From NCBI GenBank assembly GCA_013397455.1, contig VYZB01000036.1, positions 2,132,878 to 2,196,877 on the forward strand: a stretch of DNA of 64,000 nt, read 5' to 3'. The translations under genes and the position numbers were made by a program. Source of the DNA: Crotophaga sulcirostris. Lineage: Eukaryota > Chordata > Aves > Cuculiformes > Crotophagidae. The number at the start of each line of letters is the position of its first letter. Positions within the stretch are counted from its first letter, which is position 1. Shown here piece after piece: positions 28,001-40,000 of the stretch. The notes beneath the pieces were generated by a model that saw only the letters and a program-made list of their open reading frames with translations, ran no database searches and had not been told where the DNA came from.

Positions 28001-31000
28001 AATGGGTCAAAAAAACAGTAAAAAGGGAAGCCATGGTTTCAGTTTAAAACTATTTCTGAACTAAAATGCCCTGGTCCGTAAGAGTCTGTACTGTGTAGTG
28101 AAACACCTCATCTATATTCAGTGCATAACAGGGAAAGAAAGTTCTATTTCAATTACAATTTCTCTGTTCAACCTTAGTGCTGGTCAAGTCCAGCCATTCC
28201 AGCAAAATCAAGTTCTGGTAGCCAAGTCCTCCTCCACTAAAATGTCTGTTGTTTCATTGTAAGCAGGATCACATAATAACCAGTCTCCTGTTTAGTGAAA
28301 TAGAAATGAAGTGATGCTAAATTTTAATATCCAGCTATGTGCTACATCTGGAGCACTGACAGCTTGGCTGGTTTCTAAGCAGGTGGAGCGGTGGCACAGC
28401 TAAAAGCCAGTCCTGCATTTTCATTTGTTTTTAACATTATCCGTTTTGCTTGTTATTATAATAGTGAGAAGCAGTATCAAAGAAAGGAGTTAAGCTTTTC
28501 CTGGGTATGTGGCCTAGATTTGCTGGTGACTTACAAGCATGATTCCTTTCTCAGAATATTTCGCCTGCATATTCAAACCACCAGAACAAGAGCTTGCAGC
28601 CAGTTCTGGGATCTCCAGTGTCTGTTTGCAAGAGCAATTCTGTGAGTTTTAGGCTTTTCAGATTAAAAAGACTATTATGGTTTCAGAAAACTCAAATAAA
28701 TGTAGGATGGTGAAATTAGAGACAGAACCTTTCAAAACTGTAATGCTTTTCTGAGGCGCTGAAGGTAGCTTAGGGACTTGATTGGAAATAATGACTTTAG
28801 TAAATCGGGAAGTCTCTTTGCCTAAACAGGATGAAGTGCATAACCAAAAAGAGGAAGAAAAGGGGATAAATTAGGTTCTGATCTGAAAACAGACATGAAG
28901 ATGATTGTTCACCCTAGTGGAAATTTGAGTGTGAATCTGAACAACACAATTACATTTAACAGAGTGCACTCTTCCACCGTAATCTACTCCCGACTTGACA
29001 TTTTGCTCTTACCTTCAGCCATCTTCTAGTTCTCTTCTTGATGTATGAAACAATTGCTCTGGGAGTTGTCACTACTGCAGTGCCACAGGCTTTTGTAGAG
29101 CATTTTAGCTCACTTCTTGATTTTCTCCATGAGTCTTTACCTCAACACATGCATTTTACACTGTAGTTGAGGGGTTGGGGTGGGGTTTCTTTGGCTGGGT
29201 GTTACATGCTTGTTGCCATTATGATTAATGCTGATAAACCACACATCCGCAGCAGTCTGAATTGCTTCCAGAGGGAGGATTGTGGCTATTTTATTCTTAA
29301 GACCTGAAGCACGTCTTGTTTGTGCATCAGCCTGTGTAAGAGCCAGCAGAACTCCTGGATAGCTGAGAGCTGTAACGAAGTTGGCCCTTCCTCATGTGGA
29401 TATTATTAGACTTAATTCTCTGTCATCTGAGCTATGCACTTAAATACATTTCCCACCATCCAGTGCTTGTGGTTCTGCTTTAAAGCTGCCAGTGAACATT
29501 GACTGTATGATAATGCAGACTTTCCAGTTGTGCATGCTTCCATTTCTCCATCAAACCTGTCAACAAGCCTCTGCGGTCTTTTCAGAAAATCCTGTGGTGT
29601 CTGCCTCATGAGAAAAAGATGCTGCCTGCAGTCCAAAAAATTAGTTGTTTAAAATGTCAGACCTTCTCATAAGCATCCCATCCACAGCAAACAGGCCACA
29701 ACATGCATTGTCAGGCAAATGCTCTGCCTGGGCACCTAGAGTGGCTGGAAGCGTTTGATCAGCTCATATGGTTTTAAGTTTGGACAAAGCAGCCCCAGAA
29801 AAGCTGGACTCAGCTCACTTCTCTGCTGTTGCAGAAATAACCCAGGAACTGAGGCCTGGATTGTGTTGTAGATACTGTGATGAGGCGAGCTGGTGGGTCA
29901 GGTCGGCCACTGTGGTGAACGTCAGACTGCCAAGAGTGCACAATGGAAATTCTCTGGTTGAATATCCTGTGAGTGGGTGGCTTGTCTGGAGAAACAAGAA
30001 GCAGGCTCCCTTGAGTCTGAGAAAGGAGGGAAGTGGAGGCGAAAATAACAGTTCATAATGACTTGTGTGCCCCGATCAGAAGCTTAATTTAGTTCTTATG
30101 GTTGCCTTTATAGTCCATGAAATGATATTTTGACCTCCTAGATTGTGGCTGGTGTCTACAGTACTTCATGGGCCATGACTTTAATGCCTTTAGGTTTTGT
30201 GTGTATTATATGCAAGGGTTGACACAATAATTTGGCTTTCAGTGCAGTGCAGACAACTTTTGTAACAAATTAGTTGTTTTGCAGACGTGCTTCAAGAGCC
30301 ACAACTTATTGCAGCTGGGACCAGGATGGGGAAAGGGAAAGGTTACTTGTGGAGGAAAGGATGGAAGAGATAAATGCAGAGCAATAATGTGCCCTGTACA
30401 TTTGTGAAAGTCTTATTCATGTGTGTGTGCACTGTCATCAAGTCCTTGACACAGCATCCCTGTGCACTGCTTGTGTGGAAGCACAAGAGCCCGTTCCTAC
30501 TTGTGAAGATGTACATGTGCATCAAAGGCAAACCCCCAACTGGAGGTCACTGCCTACAGGAGCTGGCAGAAAGGAGCTTAAGTGGCTTTGCCATTTGCTG
30601 CCCATCATGTCCATTTGAACACATCCATCTGTTGCTGACTTCCCCTTGTGCTGCAGCTGGCACCTCTCATGGCATCACAGGGATATACTCTGACACCATC
30701 CTCTTTTTCCTCCTCAATTGTCTCTCTGCTTGTAGTCTGGCATGGATGCATTTTCTCCAGCATTCCCCTCTGAAGCATAGACTTCATGCCAAGGTTTCTT
30801 TGCATCTCTGTTAGGCTCCTCTCTGCTGTTGCCTTCCAACTGTTCCTGGATTTCTGGCCCCCCTTGTGATCCACCAGTAGCCTCCTTGGTGGGTGGTTGT
30901 TTCTCTCTTTGATTTTCTGCATTAGTGAAGGATAAAGGGTAAGCACTTTTATCTTGGTGGCGTAGTTCTTGGGCTAGAAACTGCCTACCACAAAAGAATA

Positions 31001-34000
31001 TTATAGTAGATAGTATCCCCATTTACAGAGTCATGCCCAAAAATACAAAAAGTTGAGAATGTGCTTGGTGACAGAAGAATGGAAAACTAGAGAAATTAAA
31101 AAAGAAGACATGCAGAACTTAGGAACTCGCTTCCATAAGAGTGCACTCCTCTTGTTCTTGAATACTGTGCAAGGGACCAGAAATGAGTTGGCTGGACATG
31201 ACAGTGTAAACCAGGAAAGCTGCAAAGCAAACAGACTGAGTGAAAAAGAACATGAATCAGCCCGACAGATCAGATCCCAAATGCAAGTCAGGTGGGTGAA
31301 AAAGAGGCTGGAGAATGGTGCTCTATTGCACCTGCGTATCTTTAATGGGAAAATTGCAATGAAGATGGATAGAAAAAGAAAAGGAGAATAGCAGTGACTC
31401 CACTGTTAGCGCGGTAAAAGTTGTGCTTTCATTTAACACCAGCAGACCACAGAGATCTAAAATGCTGGGAGCTCTCTGAAAGCATTTTCAGACTGTAAAA
31501 GGTATCTTTTACTAAAATTGTAATCATAAACTTGAAGAAATAAGAGGTCCCGTCCCTAACTGTGCAAAAAGACTAACTGCAAGTCATAAAATATTAAAGA
31601 TTTAAAAGTTCAATCTAGATTAATAAACAGGATGAAAAATGTAAGAGCTGAAATGCAAATGCTCAGAGGGTCTGCAGTAGCTGTTTAAGAGCAGCAGTCA
31701 TGTACACTGCTAATAAGTAAGTTCACATCTAAATGTGATTATAAGTGGAACAGACATGGAGATAATTTACCCTCTAGCACGCAGAAAGCATGAAACTACA
31801 ATGAAAAATATGTCAGCAGTTCTGTGAACAGATTTGTAAGTAGGAAGCAAACGATACAAACAGAGCAAGCAAAGGAAGGACTTCTGGCTGTGATGAAGAA
31901 AATGGGACCCTGGAAAATAACCTGAGTGTGAAGTCATATACATACCTGGGCTGGTGCAAGCTGTTTGGCTGGTATTTTTCTTTTTTTTTTTTTTTTCCAG
32001 TACCTCTGTGCAGATAAAGCACAGAGCACCTCAGAGGACACACTATTGCAAGACTATGATATTACTGTGAGGCAAAACCAAAAAATATAGTTTGCGAAGC
32101 TCAGGTTAGTCCCTGATGCAAAGGTAAGGCAGTGGCATACAGGAATGCAAATGGCACACAAGGGAATTCATTGATGTTAGAAAGAGAATAAATTAATTTT
32201 CTACCAAACAAACTAGTGTTATTTGAACATTACATACCATAAGCAATGTACAAGGACATAGAAATTTTCATTGTCTCACTGTTTCAAGTTGGAGCAGATA
32301 ACCACTGCTTTCAGGTAAGCCATATCAGTGGGATGAGCACCAACCACAGTCATGAAACAGAAGAGGTAACCTATTTGTAGCATTATTGTCCTTCTAGCAA
32401 AGCTGCCTAGTGGTTATCAAAGTGCTGAGAAAACTGCTTGTGAATTCAGGAGTAGTAACTCAGCACTCCAGTACAACATGGGAAAGTCGAAATGAAGGTG
32501 GCCTTTAAGATCTCTAGCTAAACATTATTACTCCTAAGTAGGATTTAAGAAAGATTTTTATGTAACATGCGTAAAATGCTCATATTTCCATGACTGATGA
32601 GCTACAATCTGCTTGGACCTATGAGCAAGAAATACTGTTGAGATCAAATTATTTTTTCAAGATAAACCATGCAGTAGGGAACAAGCTGCACCTGTTGACA
32701 AGTCAGACCAGATGATTGTTGTAGGTCCCTTCCAACTGAACTATTCTAATTCTATTCTATTCTATTCTATTCTATTCTATTCTATTCTATTCTATTCTAT
32801 TCTATTCTATTCTAAATAGCGTAGCTGTGGATGCGCATATGTTTTACCAAAACTTCAAATCCACTTCCTGCAAACACAGGGCACAATCATGAGAGTATAA
32901 GGCAGTGAGGAGTCCCTCTGCTGGGAGATAGCTTACCAGATTTGGCAAGAAACAGGCCATTGAACAACTGACTGACATTGGAACAGGCTTTTTTAAACTA
33001 CATTCCCAAAAAAACAACATAACAAGGCAGCCTGTTATTGCAGAAAATATTTATGCTCTAACATTAAACTGCCTGGAAGACACGAACAAGATTTGCCTGG
33101 TGACAAAAGGAGAAGTATGGAGCACTGAAACTGAAAGAACATTCCACCACTTCAAGCAAAATAAGAAAAAGACTGAAATATATATGAATTATGATTTTCT
33201 ATACTTTAAGGGATTATAAAACAAGGGTTAAAACAGTGTTGGCCAAGTTGTTTAAATTTTACTGTGTCCATGAGAAATGAAGTATTGCCAAGTCCTCATG
33301 CAGGCTGATATTTTCCAAAAGAATTATTACAAGACTGCTACAAATTCCATAAAGGACACATAATCAAATGTTCTGCTTAACATCATAATTGCACCAAGCA
33401 GTGTGGTGAGATGTTATAGTGGTGCACTGCACTGCCATGTGGTAGGAAGTGTGCCTTCCCCTGGACACCTTCTGACTCAGCGAACAAAGAGCCTGAGGTG
33501 CAGAGGGCTGAAAATGAAAGCAGGGTGTTTATTGTGATGGCAGGCGTACTTCTGATTCGGAGACTGAATTGAGAAAAGAGCAGAAACAAGGAGAGAAAAA
33601 AAAGCCTTGAGGGGATTTTGAAAAGGTGGTATCACTGATCTCACAGCACTTAAAGTCCTAGGTTTATCACTGCTTTTTGTAGTGGTTGAACATTCGGTGT
33701 TGCTTGGGGTTGAGTCCAAATTAAAGGAAGTTGCCTCTTGGTAAAAGCATCGTTTTTATTATTCCTCAGACAAGGTTTGCAATGAAGGATTTACCCTTTG
33801 CCCCTTGTTTTCCTCTGCAAGGACAAGGAATCTCGTGCTAGGCTGTGTTAAGCAACATAGAGTTGTAGGTTAGGTGCACCTTTGCTAGACTGCGTAAGAT
33901 AAGACCAGACCTGGCAGCTTCCAATGGTCTGAACCTCTCTGTCCCACTGGTGACTGCCACGTCAGTTGTGGGAAGGGGCTACCTTCTCCTTAGGCAACAT

Positions 34001-37000
34001 GGTTCTTGTTGAAGGTTTGTACCACCACTGATGGCAGTTTTACAAATTATCTTGGCATTCAGCAAAATATTGTTCTGCTGATCCTATCTACCTAATTGCA
34101 TTTTTGAAAAATGCTTTCCAGTTGAACATTTGAATGAACCCAATTTTTTTTTCTTATTGGTACTCTTAAGAAGACCACCAGGTGGGCCGATGTAGCTTTG
34201 TTCTTTGAACCATTCATGAATATTTTAGAAGAGCATTAAAACTTGCTTGTAGCGCATTGGTTTTGCAATAAAATAGTTTTTAAAGTTGTTTACGTTCTTG
34301 ATAATTTATTTGAACTACTTTTTTTTTTATATCAAGTCCTTCAGAGGAAGAGAAAGGGGCAAGAATGTGAAAGAAAAGACAGCCAGTTGAAATTAATCAA
34401 ATAATTTTCCTGACAAGTTTACAGTAACAAACTGTACTGTACAATGCTTTGTCTTAGCAGTCATGCTGAAGCATTCCTCTGCATACAGAGCACGGTTCAG
34501 CTTCTTCTTATTAGATCATCTTTATGAGGCGTCCACATTATTTGGCCTCTGGAGAGCTCTTGGTACTTGCAAAATTACTTTAAATTTGTTAAATATGAAT
34601 ACTTTGAATTAAACTGTTTTAAAATAGTCCTTTGAGGGACTGCTTCATGAACAGCAATTAAAATGAAAATAAGGGTTAAACTCTTCCAGCTCCTCTGTGG
34701 CTGCCACCTGCCTTTGCTCCCAGAGTGGTTCTTGGTCTTGGTTTTCCATTCAGCCTGAAGTGTAGCCGAGACGTGGCAAGTCTGTGGCACGGCTGTGCCA
34801 TGGGTGAGGTGAGGTGTGGGTAGCATGTTCTCCTGTCTGGTGTAGCTGGGCTTTAACTTGCAGCAGAGGCGGATTCTTGCTTAGAAGAAAACAAGTTCTG
34901 GAGGAAACCGAACAGGCGCTCGTTTCACTCCCTCATTGTTGCTGTGCAATAACTTTGCTATTTGGTTACCTGTATATCCCTGTTCCAAGGGAGGCAAACA
35001 TAGGCAACCACTAAAAGGTCCTGCTTCAAGTTCATGATATTTACTTGATATTTACTGTTTATTAGCAACAGAGCAAGCTGACACCCTGCCAAAGTTACCC
35101 ATCAGATAATCCAGCAGAGCTTTAACAGGGCAATTATTTCACATTTTTGCAGGAAGAAAGAAATACAGCTGTCTAGCAGAAGTTCTTAGCAAGCTTCCTT
35201 TCATTGTTTATGCTGAGGTTACAGAGAACAGTGGTGTGTGATGCTTCAGAAACCTTTTCTTGTTCTTTTCCTTTCTAAGTCTCTGCTTAAAGGCTTGGCT
35301 TTAAGTGGTTTCTTGCTCATGTCCTTGCTAAGTGTATCTGTCAGGCTAGACTTTTGGTGGAGGTAGGGAAAAGGCTGCAAGTCTTGAACAGCTTTTCTGA
35401 GGTTTGGAGTAACAAATTTGTCCATACTGATTCCTCAGGGATTCTTGGGGGTTTCATTCATCTGAAAGCTATTCCAGGCGTGTTAGACAGCTAATCTTTG
35501 CAGTGGATTTTTACTGCAGATGATGCAGTGGTCCAGAATGCTTAACAGTTCATAGCAATTAAGATTTAATTTGAAGTTAATAACAGGTGTGGCTTTCCAT
35601 CCATGTGTTACGGTTACACTTTAAATATTTGATACATTTTTATAAGCAATTTATTGACTGTATATTTTATATATAATTCTGATTGTCATTTTTTTAGCAA
35701 CACAATTGTGTTCCAAAAAACCACAAATGACCGTTTCTGTGAAGCGTCTAGACTTGTGTTAATTAAAACTTTTAAGTGTGATTTTTTAAAACTGACCCCC
35801 TCAAACTTTTTAGTTACCCCGGTGTGACTTATTTCAGTTTAGCTTAAATGAGCAAGCAAGTAATTAAATCCAAAGAAGAATATACACAGAGAGGGTTGTA
35901 TAGACCTAAGTAAGCAAGTTTTAGTCAACTCTTTTATATTGAATCAAGGCTCTTTTTTGCTTACAAAATGCTTTAAAATTACTTTGATTCACTTCCTTAC
36001 ATAAAATTTTGTAACCGAAGTGAGGTATTAAATTAAATTGAAATCAAAGCTAGCACGTGAGAGCAGTCATATGCTGCAGCGACACACATCTTGGGGAGTG
36101 AAGGGTTTACAAACACATTTCTCTAAGGGAAGAAAAGCAATTGACACCCAATTAGTGTTAAAGCATATTCCTAAAGCTCAATGACTTGAGAGCAAATTAC
36201 AGTTGTCATTGTGGATTTGTGAAGTGTGCTGAACCATGATGCATTCCTTCGGAGGGAAGTTGCTCAGACATGAAAATATAAAACATGCACAGCAAGTACG
36301 AGTTCTCTGTGTTTCTATAATATCTGTGCTTCAATAAAACAAATTTGTAAAGTAACGACGAGGTCAATTGGATGCATTTTATGGATTCCTGCTGCTTGTT
36401 AAAAACCTGTCCATGGCTCATTGTGCTTTGAACCCCACTGCCTTACATCAGTCTCCCTCCTCCCTGCCATTCATGAGCCCTCAGTTTTGTAGCTGCAAGC
36501 TGGTGCAGAGATGGCAATCTGTGTCTGAGCAAAACGACATCGGGGAAGGGTGTTTGCTGCATGGCTAGGGAGGTGTAGGCTTGTTTCTCTCTGTGTCTGA
36601 GGAGGGCTTTTCCTCCTTAGAGTGGGAGAGCAGTGCAGTGTGATGGTGATCAACCCTCATCAGCAAGGGAAGTTTTCAAACTTCTTTGCTCTTCCTTTAT
36701 TTGTGTATGCTTTATATGGAATGACCCCAAGCCTGGACTTTATTATCAGCCACCCATTTTAGCAAGATTATGCAAGAGGAAGAGGAGGAGAGCAGATGTC
36801 ATTTACAAATATGCATGAGGTTTCGAAATAAGCTTATTGCTTAGTTACTCCTTCAAAGGAAGATTGTGTTCAAATAAGCACAGTTGTTCATCAGAAGAGG
36901 CATTATCTGTTCACAGCCTCCCTAGGCCGCTGTTCAGGTATGGTTTAGCAAATACAGGGCCCTCCGTAGCAGTGCCCCTGCCACACACTTCGACCTGGCC

Positions 37001-40000
37001 TCCTGTGGCGGTGCGAGTGGCAGCTGGCTGCGTGGGGCCACCTTGCTGCCTGTGTGCATAGCAGCTGTCACCCCAGGGCGAGGCCTGCAGCACGTCTGCC
37101 ACCATCCCAGCAGCCCGTGCTCCACAGGCATGGCCAGGCCGTGGAGTCGGCAGGCAGCCCGCACCTGGAGCCAGCTGGTAACCCATCTCATGCAGCTTGC
37201 AAGGCTTCTATCATCCTCTTGATTCAGCAGCTTCAGTGCTGTCCTGAATAAGGACACCTTTCTGAACTGGAAGCAGGGACTACTTAGAGATGAAGTAATT
37301 AAATTGCATTGTTCATGAAAAACCCGCACTGTTAATTTACAGTATTTGTCATAGCTCCCAGATTACAATCACAAAAACAGAGACTGAATTGAGAACAGGA
37401 AGAGGGAACATATTTGAGAAATGTAAATTTCCAACAAATTTCATAATGATTTCAAGCATGTCTGCTGGTTTCAATTGATTTTAGAAATCCAGAATCCTGT
37501 CCAAGTTTCTGGGTGCATAAGGAAAATTTTAGCATTTTCTGATTTTCCTTCTTTGCAAATTCATTGCTCAAGAAAGAGATAACAATTATACTGCCTTTAA
37601 GAGACAGGTGGAATCTGAATATTCTTTCTGTTCAGTACCAGTTTTGGAAATCTTTCTCTGTCTTTTGTAGCAGATGCAGAATGTAGGAAAGAGTAAGAAA
37701 ACATGAAGGTAAACTCATCCATGAAGAAGAGTTAGATCCTAAAGTATGAAAACAGGAAATTCAAGAGGAAGCTCTCACAAACTTAATGACAGCTAACTCT
37801 ACATATTGCAAATAGGGAATTTAAATTCATATAAAGCCTTGTAAAATACAGTGTGGAAAAAACATAAGTAAATTCACATCATCTGTTACTTCTTCCTTCA
37901 GTATGAATAATAAAATATTTTGTTTTGTTTTATTCTAGAATTGTCCAGTATTATTTTAATTTTTTTCCAGGTAGTACTTTTAAACTCTTATTAGCCATTA
38001 TACCAATTAATACTGGTGTGAATTTTATTTTAATTTTCTTAATTAGTTTGACCATCTTCTCTTTGCAGGAACCCCAACCTTCTGGAATAAGGCCTGAAAG
38101 CGGTCCACAAGCGGGTGGAACCACACTTACCATCACTGGTACAAACCTGGCTACTGGTTCGAAGAAGGATGTTCAAGTTTCTGTCGGTAGCCAGCCTTGC
38201 AATGTGTATGTACCCTGAGTAATTAACAATGCAGAGCTGTATCCTAACAAAGCACCAACCTTTTCTGGCCTTCAGAAATTACACAAATCCATTGTCTTAT
38301 CTTTTCATGACTCATCCCATGCAATGGAGCTCTGCACGTAATGTTCAGACAGAAACTCTCAGAGGCTCCAGCTGGAAGAGGCAGCTGTAAAAACAACCAA
38401 ACTGAGAGAACTCAGATATTCAAAGAATTTTCCAGTTTTGGCTTTCACTGCCTGGTTGGCTGCTCCAAACCCTCCCATGCTTTCACTCAGCATCTCCTCA
38501 GTGGTTCTGTATAAAATCTTAATCTTCTAGTGCCCCTTGGCTTGTTCCTCTCACTTCTTTTTCCTTTTTATTGCTGCCTTTCTTTCCCCCCAAAAAATGA
38601 AATTACATGAACCATGCTGACATTGCATTATTCTTGTGTTCGTACACTATTCCTTTTCATATCCTATATCTTTTTTAAAGATCCTAAGTGATCTGGAGAA
38701 AACTCCTCTTGTAACTACCCAGTGCCTAGCAAAGAATACAAATCACCATAATGTTAGCAACTAAAGATGTTTCCTCTTCTTTTCTTGTTCAATCTAGCAC
38801 TGAATTTGGAGACGAGATCGTTTGTATTACAGGACCTAACAGCAAGGTTGAAGCTGTTGAAGTCACAATGGACTATGGGGGCACAGCAATTAGTGTACCA
38901 GGGCTATTTTCATATAGTGAGAACCCTACTGTCACCAAATTCCTGCCAGTAAATAGCTTCAGCAGGTAATGAAATGTTTGTCATAACTTCATTTACAATT
39001 GGGTTAAAATATGTGTAATATGTGGTAAGCCTATTACATATAGAACTGTCTGAAATAAAAAATCTTGTACTCTAGCCGTGCACACATTTAGATATGTAGT
39101 TTGTGATCTTTCTTAACTGCAGCTGAAGTTTGAAAGTATTCTGTTTACCTCCAAACTTTAATCCCCACTTCAAAGGTAAATCCTGAAACCAGAAAAGGTA
39201 ATGAGCTTCTTTTAAGTGAAGATTTCTCAAAAAAAAAAAAGAAATTTGAAGCATTTCAGCATGATCTCAGACAGCTTGGTCTTTACATTACTCACAAACC
39301 CTTATCCTGTTTAAAGGAGAGATCATCATCTGAAAGTGATGTAAAGGATTTCTAGCAGTTCTTCTGTTCAGCTTTTAATAAGTAAGCTGGAAAGAGAGGA
39401 AAGTTGGCTTTAATCTATCCCATGAGGAGGAAATGTGTCTCTCTAGGACATCTAGATCAGGGTTCAATAAGACTTTTAAAACATATACTCTCTCCAGTGG
39501 TGGTACTCATTAACACCCCATCTGGTTGCTGCTCCTTCTGGAACAAAGCTCTAGTACTAGTACTGATCGTGAAACCGAAGAACTGTATGCCACATACTTT
39601 TTGCTACATAGTTGTAGCAAAATAGCAAATCATCTGTATAAATGTCCTTATAGGATACCTCTGGTTTTGAGAGTCATTCTGTGAGTGTTACAAGGACAAA
39701 CCTTTGACCTTGATTCATGATGGTCTCTACTGTTCCCTAATATTCTGGTCTTTCTGCCCAGTAGGGTACAGTTGACGGAGAGAGATCATGATGTTCCCAC
39801 TTTCTTTCAGTAAAAAGAAGTGTAAGGTCATGACCTTACAAATAGGATATTAAGAATAAAATTTGCTGTGAATTCTCATGGAGAAATTGATAACTCCTCC
39901 TTGAATACTGAGTAGTCACTTCTGTAAAATAGGATTTGTTTTTAGTATTTTCTTTTGATTTTGATATAAGTGGTGTTGGGGCCTGAAGGGGTTTTTTTTT

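Larger units (their letters stand above)
25325..38068 (+). other. PLXND1: Largest intron (12.7 kb), between IPT repeats 1 and 2
   Basis: A phase-0 intron, donor gtaagt, acceptor tctttgcag. Contents recognised: a CR1 tail at 27631-27823, a pseudo-exon at 32001-32066 behind a long T tract, a CR1 tail plus pentamer microsatellite at 32700-32814, and a GC-rich islet at 36925-37190. A cluster of unrelated open frames lies at about 30374-31391. The remainder is AT-rich and shows nothing I can identify. Its size makes it a likely place for enhancers. Confidence 0.75.
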
